From NCBI RefSeq assembly GCF_021458635.1, contig NZ_JAIRDQ010000006.1, positions 373,105 to 437,104 of the forward strand: DNA of 64,000 bases, given 5' to 3'. The notes beneath the pieces are model-generated. The model had not been told where the DNA came from. It saw only the letters and a program-made list of their open reading frames with translations, and ran no database searches. Positions 23,560 through 32,730 of this stretch are shown here, one piece after another. The DNA is from Bradyrhizobium monzae (GTDB lineage: Bacteria; Pseudomonadota; Alphaproteobacteria; Rhizobiales; Xanthobacteraceae). Made by a program: the position numbers and the translations under genes. The stretch's first letter is position 1, and each line of letters opens with the position of its first letter.

Positions 23560-25221
23560 TCACGGTGCGCAGCTGAAGCTCGACGCCGCCGTCACCGGGC
23601 CGGACTTGTAGTGCGGCCAGCCCGGCCAGCGGCACAGCGGCATCGCGCGCGTGACCGCAAATGACGGCGCCTCGACCCTCTGCTCGGTGACTTCGAGGTC
23701 ACCGGGCGCCGTGCCCTTCTCGACCCAGTCGACCAGCGCGCTCAGCATGTCGACATTGGCGGGCGCGCCGGAGCCGACATGGTCGACGCCGGGCGCGGTG
23801 TAGAGCCGCGCGAATTCGGCGGTCTCGGCCTTGCCGAGCTTGCGCTCGACGCTCTCGAAATAGCGGATGCCGGCATAGGGGCTCTGCGCGTAGTCCGCCA
23901 TGTGCTCGAGCATGATCAGCCGGCCGCCGCGGGCGCGGAACCGGCTGAGATCGGGATCGGTCGAATCCATCAGGCTCGAGACTTCGAGCAGCCGCGCCTT
24001 GTGGTCCTCCACCTTGTAGGTGGTGACGTCGAGCTTGGGATCGCGCGCGAACACGTATTGAATGCCGCCGGCACCATAAATCCAGGCGATACCGTTGTTG
24101 GGCGCGGGCGGCTGCGCCGGCGGCGCGACGCCGAGCCACCACGCCATCCAGCCGCCGGTCGGGCCGATCGCGGGCGTGTCCTCACCCGACACGCCCCATC
24201 CCGGATAGTCGTCGAGGCCATTGGCGAGCGCGAACGGGAATTTGTAGCTGGCATGCAGCGTGTCGACCGCCTTGATCTGTGCGTCGGTGAGACACTGATC
24301 GCCGCTCTTGCCGTCGGCGCAACGCAACGTCTCGACCTTAAACGCCGCCTTGCAAGCGACGGGGTCCTGCACCAGCGCATCGTCGGATCCGTCCGCCTTG
24401 TCGCAGGCTGCCCGCACCGCATCGCCCACGAGCTTGACCTGCGCCGGATTGATCCAGCCCTCGCCCATGGTGACGAGGCCAGAGCGCGTGCCCGCATGCT
24501 GCAACCCGACCCAGTTGATGACGGGCACGCGCGCGAAGATCCCGTCGAAATCGTCGGGATAGCGCTGCGCCATGGTCAGGCCTTCGCGGCCACCTTCGGA
24601 CGAGCCCATGAAGTACATCTTGTCCGGCTTCTTGCCGTAGGCGCGCTGCATCAGCACGACCGCGGCGTCGCGCACCTTCTTGTAGGCGCCGTGGGCAAAA
24701 TTCTCGAATGCTTCGTCGTTCAACGCGAACAGCTGCGGCGGCTCGCCCGGCTTGGACTCATGACCGGAATCGGTGCCGTAGGTGACGAAGCCGCGCGCGA
24801 GTGGCGACGGCTTGTCGAAGGGATAGGCCGGCGGCAAACCGAGGCCGGTGATCAGCACACCGTTGAAACCGCCGCCGCCATATTGCACCGAGCGCCCGTT
24901 CCATTCGACGGGTAGATTGACCTGGAATTTGACCGGCGGCGCCTTGGGATCCACGGGCTCGATATGACCGAGCACCTTGCAGAACACAGGATTGGCCGGC
25001 GTGATGCGTCCCGCCGGCGTCGGTCCGCGCTCGGCGACAGCGAGCTGGGACGCTGTCTGCAACGTCGCAGCGTCGATCTTGACGGTATCGGTGCCGCCGG
25101 CGAGACCTTTGCAGACGGTATCCGCATCCTCGGCCAGCGTCGCCGCGAACGCCCCGGTCGTACTCAACGCTGCCGCCGTTCCCACCAGCCATGCGCACAG
25201 TCTTGCCCTTATCAGCGTCAT
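23560..25221 (-). CDS. tannase/feruloyl-esterase-family secreted hydrolase
   Basis: The product is about 553 residues. The start is set at MTLIRARLCAW (25221) because a signal peptide ending TTGAFA follows directly; the frame is open 37 codons further. The family region VKFQVNLPVEWNGRSVQYGGGGFNG and the nucleophile elbow YFMGSSEGGREGL (Ser near 208) are present, with the acid region RGGRLIMLEHMADY and the histidine in PGVDHVGSGA. Tannases normally have Cys next to both the Ser and the His (CS-D-HC); here they are Ser and Val, so the linking disulfide is gone. It likely hydrolyses plant phenolic esters in the periplasm. Confidence 0.87.
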   Translation of the reverse strand: MTLIRARLCAWLVGTAAALSTTGAFAATLAEDADTVCKGLAGGTDTVKIDAATLQTASQLAVAERGPTPAGRITPANPVFCKVLGHIEPVDPKAPPVKFQVNLPVEWNGRSVQYGGGGFNGVLITGLGLPPAYPFDKPSPLARGFVTYGTDSGHESKPGEPPQLFALNDEAFENFAHGAYKKVRDAAVVLMQRAYGKKPDKMYFMGSSEGGREGLTMAQRYPDDFDGIFARVPVINWVGLQHAGTRSGLVTMGEGWINPAQVKLVGDAVRAACDKADGSDDALVQDPVACKAAFKVETLRCADGKSGDQCLTDAQIKAVDTLHASYKFPFALANGLDDYPGWGVSGEDTPAIGPTGGWMAWWLGVAPPAQPPAPNNGIAWIYGAGGIQYVFARDPKLDVTTYKVEDHKARLLEVSSLMDSTDPDLSRFRARGGRLIMLEHMADYAQSPYAGIRYFESVERKLGKAETAEFARLYTAPGVDHVGSGAPANVDMLSALVDWVEKGTAPGDLEVTEQRVEAPSFAVTRAMPLCRWPGWPHYKSGPVTAASSFSCAP

Positions 25222-25300
25222 CGTTTCCACCCGGCTTTCTCGGTTTTGCGTCCGACAGTTGGCCGCATTGAATGCAACCTTCTCCGCGGCGTCAATCGCT

Positions 25301-26755
25301 TCAGAACGATCCAAGGGCGCTACCCAGCGCAATCACGGCCACCAGCGCCAGCAGCGACGTCACGATGCCCACCATCACGATGTCCAGATAGCTGTCGCGA
25401 TGGGTCAGGCCACAGATCGCGAGCAGGCTGACCACCGCCCCATTGTGCGGCAGGATGTCCAGCGTCCCCGAACCGATCACCGCGACGCGGTGCATCAGCG
25501 CAAGGTCGATGCCGGTGCGCGCGGCGAGCTCGACATAGGTCTGGCCGAGCGCGTCGAGCGCGATCGTCAGGCCGCCCGACGCCGAGCCGGTCAGCGCCGC
25601 CAGGATATTGGTCGCAACAGCGAGCGAGACCAGCGGGCCGCCTTCGATCGCGAGCACCCATTCGCGCACCATTGCGAATGCGGGCAGCGCAGCCACGACC
25701 GCACCGAATCCGACGAGACTGGCGACGCTGAACGCCGGCAGCACCGACGCATTGGCCCCGGCGTCCATGGTCTGCCGCAATGCCGGCAGCCGCGTCCAGT
25801 TCAGCGCGATGGTCATGACGATCGCCGCGGTCAAGGCGACCACGACCGACCACACGCCTGCCACGGCGGCAAGCGACGTCTCGCCAAAGCGCTGCTCGGC
25901 AAGGTAGCTGACATCGAGCCGAGGCAGTACCACGAGCGACATTACGAGATTGACGGCCACGACGATCACCAGCGGCAAGACCGCACTCGCGATCGGCGCT
26001 GGCTCGCCGCTGCGATGCCCGTGCTTCATCTCGGCCGGGTCGAACTCCCGCGCCGTCGTTGCGCGTTCGCGCACGAGTTGGTCGGATGAGGCGCGCTCAG
26101 TCGTATCCTCGACGTCGTCGCCGTAGCCCTCTCCGGCGCGTCGGGCCTTGGCCTCGGCGCGATGCAGCCACCACAAGCCCGTGCCGAGCATGATGAGGGA
26201 GGCGACGATGCCCAGGCCCGGCGCGGCAAAGGGCGTCGTACCGAAGAACGGCATCGGGATCGCATTCTGGATCGACGGCGTGCCGGGCAGGGCCGACATG
26301 GTGAAGGTCGACGTGCCCAGCACGATCGCAGCCGGAATCAGCCGTCGCGGAATCGCGGCGGCACGAAACAGCGAACGTGCCATCGGCACGATGACGAAGA
26401 AGGCCACGAACAGGCTGACGCCGCCATAAGTGACCAGCGCACCCGCCAGCACGACCGCCAGGATCACGCGGCGCTCGCCGAGACGCTCGGCCATGAAGGC
26501 GGCAACCGACGTCACCGCGCCGCTATCGTCCATCAATTTGCCGAAGACGGCGCCGAGCAGGAAGATCGGGAAGAACTGCGCCAGAAATCCCGCCGCATTG
26601 ACCATGAAAACCTGGGTCAGGTTCGCCAGCAGCGGCTCGCCGCCAAACAGCGCGGCAACGAGCGCGGCGAGCGGCGCGAGCAGCAGCACGCTCCAGCCGC
26701 GAAAGGCAAACAGGACAAGCAGCCCGAGCCCGACGAAGAGGCCGAGAAGCCCCAT
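25301..26755 (-). CDS. GntP-family organic-acid permease
   Basis: This 484-residue, 12-14 TM permease has GntP features: N-terminal MGLLGLFVGLGLLVLFAFRG, AQFFPIFLLGAVFGKLMDDSG, GGVSLFVAFFVIVPMA, a central charged loop (RAEAKARRAGEGYGDD), and the C-terminal GSASGGLTIALDALG and GSGTLDILPHNGAVVSLL. GntP members import gluconate or hydroxy acids such as 3-hydroxybutyrate by proton symport; the substrate cannot be fixed here. It lies 3 bases downstream of a patatin gene on the same strand, so the two are likely co-expressed. Confidence 0.88.
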   Translation of the reverse strand: MGLLGLFVGLGLLVLFAFRGWSVLLLAPLAALVAALFGGEPLLANLTQVFMVNAAGFLAQFFPIFLLGAVFGKLMDDSGAVTSVAAFMAERLGERRVILAVVLAGALVTYGGVSLFVAFFVIVPMARSLFRAAAIPRRLIPAAIVLGTSTFTMSALPGTPSIQNAIPMPFFGTTPFAAPGLGIVASLIMLGTGLWWLHRAEAKARRAGEGYGDDVEDTTERASSDQLVRERATTAREFDPAEMKHGHRSGEPAPIASAVLPLVIVVAVNLVMSLVVLPRLDVSYLAEQRFGETSLAAVAGVWSVVVALTAAIVMTIALNWTRLPALRQTMDAGANASVLPAFSVASLVGFGAVVAALPAFAMVREWVLAIEGGPLVSLAVATNILAALTGSASGGLTIALDALGQTYVELAARTGIDLALMHRVAVIGSGTLDILPHNGAVVSLLAICGLTHRDSYLDIVMVGIVTSLLALVAVIALGSALGSF

Positions 26756-26758
26756 GCC

Positions 26759-27787
26759 TCAACACTCCGCCAGGAGGACATCGAGATCGGCGGTCGATTG
26801 CCGGCCGATATCCGCACCGTGTTCGGCGAGGAACGCCTCCGCGGCGATGCGCCCTTCGGCGCGCAGCATCGAGACGAACTCCCATTCCGCGTTGAGCTTC
26901 GAGGATGCACCGAACGTCGCGAGCATGTCGCTCTTGATCCGATGCGTCCGCATTTTCGCCCAGCGCGCGCCCTCGCCGCCGCCGGGATCTGCCGCCTGGC
27001 GCAGCAACGCGATCATGCGCAGCTCCTTCATCAGCGGCGAGTTGAACGAGATTTCGTTGAGTCGGTTGAGGATCTCCGCGGCAGTGCGCGGCTGCTCCAG
27101 CCGCTCGGTCGGATTGATCTGGACGAGGATGGTGTCGTGCGCGTCGCTCTCGCGGACCAGCGGCGTGATGGTCGGGTTACCTGCGTAGCCGCCGTCCCAA
27201 TAGGGCTCCCCGTCGATCTCGATCGCGCGAAACATGGTCGGCAGGCAGGCCGACGCCAGCAGCACGTCGGCCGTGATCTCGGCGTTGCGGAAGATGCGGC
27301 CGCGGCCGGTGCGCACCCGCGTCGCGGTGATGAAGAGCTGGATCGGCGAGCGCGCGAGCCGCTCGAAATCGATGCTCTCAGCCAGCACCGCGCGCAGCGG
27401 ATTGAAGCCGGTCGGATTGAGATCGTAGGGCGACAGCACCCGCGACATCAGGTCGGTCAGGATGTAGAAAGGCGACGTATCGAGCGTCCAGCGTCCCATC
27501 AGCCGGTCGAGCGGCGAACGCTGCAGCGGGCTAAAGGCCGCGGCCTTCGAGACACGGCGCCAATATTGTTCCAGTGCAGCACGCGCGCCTTCGGCGCCGC
27601 CCCCCGTCCAGCCATCCGCCAGCACCGCCGCATTCATCGCGCCCGCGGAGGTTCCGGAGATCGCGGCGATGGGGAGCCACTTTTCCTCCAGCAGTCGGTC
27701 GAGCACACCCCAGGAGAAGGCCCCGTGCGAGCCGCCGCCCTGAAGCGCGAGATCAATCAGTACGGCGTCCCGTTCCATGGCGGACAC
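26759..27787 (-). CDS. patatin-like phospholipase/esterase
   Basis: This 342-residue protein has a full patatin core: oxyanion loop LQGGGSHGAFSWGVL near residue 15, nucleophile elbow GTSAG near residue 45 and the Asp of the dyad in YWDGGYAGNP. There is no signal peptide, so it acts in the cytoplasm or at the inner membrane. Patatins hydrolyse acyl esters of lipids. Tight linkage to the GntP permease may suggest storage polymer or hydroxy-acid metabolism (inference). MSAMERDAV gives an alternative start three codons on. Confidence 0.9.
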   Translation of the reverse strand: MSAMERDAVLIDLALQGGGSHGAFSWGVLDRLLEEKWLPIAAISGTSAGAMNAAVLADGWTGGGAEGARAALEQYWRRVSKAAAFSPLQRSPLDRLMGRWTLDTSPFYILTDLMSRVLSPYDLNPTGFNPLRAVLAESIDFERLARSPIQLFITATRVRTGRGRIFRNAEITADVLLASACLPTMFRAIEIDGEPYWDGGYAGNPTITPLVRESDAHDTILVQINPTERLEQPRTAAEILNRLNEISFNSPLMKELRMIALLRQAADPGGGEGARWAKMRTHRIKSDMLATFGASSKLNAEWEFVSMLRAEGRIAAEAFLAEHGADIGRQSTADLDVLLAEC

Positions 27788-27894
27788 TCACACAACTGAA
27801 GCTCAAATTCGACGCGACCTGTCACACGCCGAGGGTGAGGGCAGTCTAAAGAGCTGTGGCCAGGTGATGCAACCGGAACGTGACGTCGCGCCGT

Positions 27895-29139
27895 CTAATG
27901 CTCGAATACCAGCCGTGCGCCAACCGTGCCGTCGAGCGCGCGGATCTGCGCCAGCAGCGCGCCTGAATCCTCGCCGCCGAGATCGGCGTCCAGCACGACG
28001 TAGCCGAGGTCGCCCGCGGTCTCCAGATATTGCGCGGCGATGTTGATGTCGCGCTGGAGGAACACCTCGTTCAGCCGGCGCAGCATGCCCGGCACGTTGC
28101 GATGGACGTGGCTGAAACGCACGCCCGACGGACGCAAATGCAGCTGCACTTCCGGGAAATTCACCGCGCCCATGGTCGATCCCGTGATGAAATAGTCGAC
28201 CAGCTTGCGCGCCACCTCGCCGCCGATGCGCTCCTGCGCCTCTTCGGTCGAGCCACCGACATGTGGCGTGAGGATGACGTTGCCGAGGCCCTGCATCGGG
28301 CTCTTGAAGCGCTCCGAATTCGAGGAGGGCTCGACCGGAAACACGTCGATGGCGGCACCGGCGATGTGGCCGTCGCGCAGTGCGCCTGCGAGAGCATCGA
28401 GATCGACCACCGTGCCGCGGCTGTTGTTGATCAGGAACGAGCCCGGCTTCATCGCGCGCAGCTCCTTCTCGCCGATCATGCCGGCCGTCTCCGGCGTCTC
28501 CGGCACGTGCAGGCTGACGACGTCGCTCTGCGCCAGCAGCTCCCCCAGCTTCTCGACCGGCTCGGTGTTGCCGTGCCGAAGCTTGTCGGTGCGATCGTAA
28601 TAGATCACCCGCATGCCCATGGCTTCCGCGAGCGTCGAGAGCTGCGAGCCGATATTGCCGTAGCCGATGATACCGAGCGTACGGCCACGCACCTCGCGGC
28701 TGCCGGCCGCGGACTTGTCCCAGCCGCCGTCATGGGCCGACACCGAGCGCGGAAAGATCTGCCGCAGCAGCATCACGATCTCGCCGATCACGAGCTCGGC
28801 AACGCTGCGTGTGTTGGAGAACGGCGCGTTGAATACGGGAATGCCGCGCTTGCGCGCTGCCAGCAGATCAACCTGGTTGGTGCCGACGCTGAAGCAGCCG
28901 ACCGCGAGCAGCCCGTCTGCGGCTTCCAGCACCTCGTCGGTGATCTGGGTGCGGGAGCGGATGCCGAGCAGCGAGACACCCTTGAGCGCTTGGCGAAGCG
29001 TCTCGCCGTCCAGCGCCTTGGTCAGGCGCTCGACGTTGGTGAAGCCCGCGCTCTTGAACAGATCCACGGCGCTGTCGTTGACACCTTCAAGCAGCAGCGC
29101 CTTCGCGCTCCGCTCAGGGCTTTGGCCTGGGGCTGGCAT
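27895..29139 (-). CDS. serA: D-3-phosphoglycerate dehydrogenase SerA
   Basis: SerA catalyses the first step of serine synthesis. The product is about 414 residues, close to Escherichia coli SerA. The start chosen is the ATG at 29139 (MPAPGQSPERSAK), behind GGAG. It has a substrate domain with VGCFSVGTNQVDL, NAD motif GIIGYGNIGSQL, NNSRGTVVDLDAL, the catalytic His in LTPHVGG, and a C-terminal ACT domain (NVPGMLRRLNEVFLQRDINIAAQYLET) that allows serine feedback inhibition. It resembles the E. coli-type enzyme rather than the longer Mycobacterium type. Confidence 0.9.
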   Translation of the reverse strand: MPAPGQSPERSAKALLLEGVNDSAVDLFKSAGFTNVERLTKALDGETLRQALKGVSLLGIRSRTQITDEVLEAADGLLAVGCFSVGTNQVDLLAARKRGIPVFNAPFSNTRSVAELVIGEIVMLLRQIFPRSVSAHDGGWDKSAAGSREVRGRTLGIIGYGNIGSQLSTLAEAMGMRVIYYDRTDKLRHGNTEPVEKLGELLAQSDVVSLHVPETPETAGMIGEKELRAMKPGSFLINNSRGTVVDLDALAGALRDGHIAGAAIDVFPVEPSSNSERFKSPMQGLGNVILTPHVGGSTEEAQERIGGEVARKLVDYFITGSTMGAVNFPEVQLHLRPSGVRFSHVHRNVPGMLRRLNEVFLQRDINIAAQYLETAGDLGYVVLDADLGGEDSGALLAQIRALDGTVGARLVFEH

Positions 29140-29216
29140 AAAATCTCCATGGAATGGCGGCTTTGCCGCAGCACATAGACCGCCGACGCCGCCCAGCACA
29201 ATAGGGTTTGGCCGCT

Positions 29217-30449
29217 TCAGATCACATAGAACCCGTGCGTGCCGTCGCGGCGGAGCTGGTCGACGAGGCCGTACTCCCAGTCGAGATAGGCCTGCATCGC
29301 GCGCTCGGCGACGTCGGTTCCCTCGTAGGGTCGACGGTAGCGATGCGCCGGATCTGGCTTCGGCAGGACGAGCGGCGGACCGACCTCGAGGGTGCCGGCA
29401 TAGCCGCTTTCGAGCACATAGACCTCCCAGCCCATCTGCGCGAGCCAGGAGGCCGTCATGTCGGCGCGCACGCCCTTGTCGTCGGTCAGGAGGATGCGCG
29501 CGCCGCGCACGGGTGCTGCCATGTCGGTCTCCTGCACGAGCTGCCCGCCGGGATAGTGACGGAAGCCCGGGAGATGACCGGCCGCATATTCGCCAGCATC
29601 GCGCACATCGAAGCGATAGAGCGTGCGGCTGGTCTCAGCAACCAATACCGCCATCTCGTTCGCGCCGACATGGCGGACGCCGGCGCGATAGGCGACGTCG
29701 CGGGCATTGGCCGGGCCGCCCTCGAACGACCCGATCGCGCCGCGCCGGTCAGCCCCATGAGCGAGCGTGTGCCGCGCCAGCGTCCAGCCGATCGTGCCGT
29801 TGCGCAGCGCTCGTACCTTGTTGGGCACACCGGCGTTGATCAGCGACTGAGTGCCGATGATCGAGCGGGTGCGGCCGGCGCAGTTGACGATGATGGTGGT
29901 GTCGGGATCGGGCGCGGCCTGCCCGGCCCGCAGCACCAGCTCGGCACCGGGCACGCTGACCGAGCCTGGAATATTCATGGTCGCATATTCGTCGAAGCGG
30001 CGGACGTCGAGGATGGCGATGTTGGCCTTGTCCGCGATCAGTTTTGCCACTTCGTCGGCGCTGAATGACGGCGTGTGGCGGCGCGCCTCGACCAGCTCGC
30101 CGAACGCCTTCGAATAGGAGTTCACGTCTTCGAACACCTCGTAGCTCGCCGCGCGCCAGGCTTTCAGCCCGCCATCGAGTACACGGACATTGCTGTAGCC
30201 GAGTGCCAGGAGGCGTTCGGCGCCTGCCGCGACCAGCCCCTCGCCGTCATCAAAGAGCACGATCGGCACATCCTGGCGCGGCAGCCGCACCGCGGCCTCG
30301 ATCGCGATCCGGTCCGCGGCCATGTTGGCCGCGAACAGCGGATGTCCGGTGGCGAAGGCCGCCTCGTGCCTGAGATCGAGCAGCGCGATCTCCTCGCGCA
30401 ACAGCAGCGCGCGGCGGATATCCGCGGGGGTGACGGTCGAAAGCTTCAT
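29217..30449 (-). CDS. multi-domain rhodanese-like protein
   Basis: This 410-residue protein has three rhodanese modules at about residues 10-105, 130-235 and 265-360, followed by an LDWEYGLVDQLRRDG tail. Only the middle one has the catalytic cysteine loop (IIVNCAGRTRS); the first (IVLFDDGEG) and third (ILLTDDKGVRA) lack Cys and are probably structural or binding modules. It would transfer sulfane sulfur in the cytoplasm; there is no signal peptide. It lies downstream of the iron cluster with its own start (MKLSTVTPADI) and before serA. Confidence 0.88.
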   Translation of the reverse strand: MKLSTVTPADIRRALLLREEIALLDLRHEAAFATGHPLFAANMAADRIAIEAAVRLPRQDVPIVLFDDGEGLVAAGAERLLALGYSNVRVLDGGLKAWRAASYEVFEDVNSYSKAFGELVEARRHTPSFSADEVAKLIADKANIAILDVRRFDEYATMNIPGSVSVPGAELVLRAGQAAPDPDTTIIVNCAGRTRSIIGTQSLINAGVPNKVRALRNGTIGWTLARHTLAHGADRRGAIGSFEGGPANARDVAYRAGVRHVGANEMAVLVAETSRTLYRFDVRDAGEYAAGHLPGFRHYPGGQLVQETDMAAPVRGARILLTDDKGVRADMTASWLAQMGWEVYVLESGYAGTLEVGPPLVLPKPDPAHRYRRPYEGTDVAERAMQAYLDWEYGLVDQLRRDGTHGFYVI

Positions 30450-30525
30450 GGCATGAACCTTGGAAAGGACATCCGTGGGCTTTTGAACGATTGCGACGGG
30501 CTTGGCTAGCCTCTCGCGCGACAGC

Positions 30526-31707
30526 TCACTCGCCCGGAACCAGCCGCCCGAGCGGTGGCTGCACCGGACGTCGCAGCTTGCGGCGCGACAAATACAAGAG
30601 CACGCCGGTGATCGCGAACAGCGGCATCAGCGCCGCGGCGACCATGAAGGCAAGCTTGCCGAGCCGGCCCAGAATCGCGCCGCGGTGGATGTCGAGCACG
30701 CTCGCGATGGCCTTCTCACCAAGCGTCTTGTCGGCATAGCGCTCCGCCGAGACGACCTGGCCGGTGACAGCATCGATGCGGAACTCATCGCGCATGGACT
30801 CCAGCGTGGAGTTCTTCGGCCACGACCGGATCCGCATCACCGTACCCGGGCCGGCCAGGAGCGTCAGCTGGGCCCTGGCGAAACCGCCGCTCTCCTCATG
30901 CTGGAGGGTCGACCATGCGCGATCGAACCCGACCGGCTGAGCCGGTTCGGGACGGCCGGGTGGTCGCGATTGCTTCGGCTGCATCTTCGCCGCCGCCACG
31001 TGCGGACGCGACAGCAGCCAGACCACGCCGTCCTTGTACCAGTCGAACGAGTACCAGAGCCCGGTCAAGGTCATCACGAGATAGACCGGCAGGACCCAGG
31101 TGCCGATGACGACGTGCAGCGAGCGATGCAGGCCGCGGCCACTGAGCCCGAGATTCGGCTTCAGCCACATCTTCACGCGGCTTGCTCGGCGCGGCCAGCG
31201 CAGCACCAGACCCGAGATCAGCATCACGATCAGGCCCAGCGCGGCAACGCCAGTGATTTGGCGCCCCCAGCCTTTGGCATCGCCGGGGATGAGCAGCCAG
31301 CGATGCAGCCGGCGCACCGTTGCGAAGAAGTCCTCGCCGCGGGGAACACCAAGCACATGGCCGTCATAGGGATCGACATAGAGCGAGGACGGCCGCGCGC
31401 CCTGCTCGTCGCGGGCAAAGCGAACATGCACGGCCGCCGACGGATCGCTCGACAGCATGATGGCCGCAACCTTGCCGGCATCCGGCACCGCCTTCAGCCG
31501 CGCCACCAGCTCATCCGGCAACAGCGCCGGCGTCGTCCGCGGCGCGACCTGCATGATGCCGGCATTCAGACGGTCGACGATCTCGTCCTCAAAGCTCATG
31601 ATCACGCCAGTCAGCGCGATCAAGGACAACAGCAGCGCCAGCACGAGGCCGGCAATGGAATGGACCTGGAGCAGCGCCGCCTTGATTGCGTGCACGAGCC
31701 TACCCAT
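30526..31707 (-). CDS. PepSY-associated transmembrane protein (FegB-like)
   Basis: This 393-residue inner-membrane protein has TM1 VHSIAGLVLALLLSLIALTGVIMSF near residue 25, TM2 GVAALGLIVMLISGLVLRWP, TM3 VIGTWVLPVYLVMTLTGLWYSFDWY and TM4 LAFMVAAALMPLFAITGVLLYLSRR, with PepSY-type periplasmic loops. This family is linked to siderophore iron release or reduction; Bradyrhizobium japonicum FegB, next to the ferrichrome receptor FegA, is the closest known analogue I recall. Its start overlaps the binding-protein stop by 8 bases, and it is the last gene of the receptor operon. Confidence 0.85.
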   Translation of the reverse strand: MGRLVHAIKAALLQVHSIAGLVLALLLSLIALTGVIMSFEDEIVDRLNAGIMQVAPRTTPALLPDELVARLKAVPDAGKVAAIMLSSDPSAAVHVRFARDEQGARPSSLYVDPYDGHVLGVPRGEDFFATVRRLHRWLLIPGDAKGWGRQITGVAALGLIVMLISGLVLRWPRRASRVKMWLKPNLGLSGRGLHRSLHVVIGTWVLPVYLVMTLTGLWYSFDWYKDGVVWLLSRPHVAAAKMQPKQSRPPGRPEPAQPVGFDRAWSTLQHEESGGFARAQLTLLAGPGTVMRIRSWPKNSTLESMRDEFRIDAVTGQVVSAERYADKTLGEKAIASVLDIHRGAILGRLGKLAFMVAAALMPLFAITGVLLYLSRRKLRRPVQPPLGRLVPGE

Positions 31708-32728
31708 CGAAGCCCGCCTTCTTGATGAGCCCGATGGCGGCTTGCTGGGTCCGGCCGATCACGTCGATCGGCAGCGCATCGGCGGTGAAAGACCCCATTT
31801 CGGCAACGATCGGCGCGCACTCCGCCGTGGCCATCACGGGAAATTCGAGCTCGGCGGCCGCAAACATCCGCTGCGCCGGGGGCGTCACCAGGAATTCCAT
31901 GAATTTCTGCGCGTCGGCCATGTGCGGCGCATACTTGGCGATGGCCACGCCGGTGAGGTTCACATGCGTACCGCCGCCTTTGAAGGTGGTCGGAACTGCC
32001 TTGACCGCCATCGCCCAGTTGCGCCAGTCGGCCCCTTCCCGTCCGTCACGCAACTGCGCCAATGCCACGGTGTTGCCGATGCCGATCTCGCACGTCCCTT
32101 GCGCGATCTCGCGGACCACATCGTTGTCCTTGCCATCAGGCTTGTGGGCGAGATTGGCCTTCAGACCGGCGAGCCAGGCTTCGGTCGCCGCTTCGCCGTG
32201 ATGAGCGAGATAGGCGGCGACCAGCGCGACGTTGTTCTGATGCAGCAGCGAACGCATGCAGAGCTTTCCGCGCCATTGCGCCCCCGCGAGGTCTTCATAG
32301 TCGATTGCCGTGATGACGTTGTCGTTGCGCGCCATCACCACGCGCGGGCGGATCGCAAGCGCGATCCACTGCGAACTGCCTCCCTGAAGATTGGCCGGAA
32401 CCGCTTGTTCAAGACGTGGCGACGTGAAAACCTGTGTCCGGCCGGACGTGGCAAGCTGAATGGTCTTGTCCAGTCCGATCGTCAGCAGGACGTCGGCGGG
32501 CGATGCCTCGCCCTCCGACGCCAGGCGCTCGACGAGGCTGTCCCCGACGAGGACGATTTTGACCTTGATGCCGCTCGCTTCCGTGAAAGCGGCAGCGACA
32601 GGCGCAACCAGGGCCGCTTCCCTGGTCGAATACAGCGTGATCTCCCCGGCGCGGCTCGCAGCTGTGGCCGCAAGGCAGGCAGACGCCAGCGCGATCGGGA
32701 TCGCGATGGATTTGCGCCGCGTCCCCAT
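31700..32728 (-). CDS. Fe(III)-type extracellular solute-binding protein
   Basis: This 342-residue periplasmic binding protein has a signal peptide (IAIPIALASACLAATAASRAG) and the FutA/FbpA-type opening GEITLYSTREAALVAPVAAAFTEASGIKV. It also has DNVITAIDYEDLAGAQWRGKLCMRS and GNTVALAQLRDG. No permease or ATPase gene accompanies it, so it is an orphan receptor placed between a siderophore receptor (2-base gap) and a PepSY protein (8-base overlap). It may hand periplasmic iron to a distant ABC importer or to the PepSY protein. Confidence 0.85.
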   Translation of the reverse strand: MGTRRKSIAIPIALASACLAATAASRAGEITLYSTREAALVAPVAAAFTEASGIKVKIVLVGDSLVERLASEGEASPADVLLTIGLDKTIQLATSGRTQVFTSPRLEQAVPANLQGGSSQWIALAIRPRVVMARNDNVITAIDYEDLAGAQWRGKLCMRSLLHQNNVALVAAYLAHHGEAATEAWLAGLKANLAHKPDGKDNDVVREIAQGTCEIGIGNTVALAQLRDGREGADWRNWAMAVKAVPTTFKGGGTHVNLTGVAIAKYAPHMADAQKFMEFLVTPPAQRMFAAAELEFPVMATAECAPIVAEMGSFTADALPIDVIGRTQQAAIGLIKKAGFDG

Positions 32729-32730
32729 CG

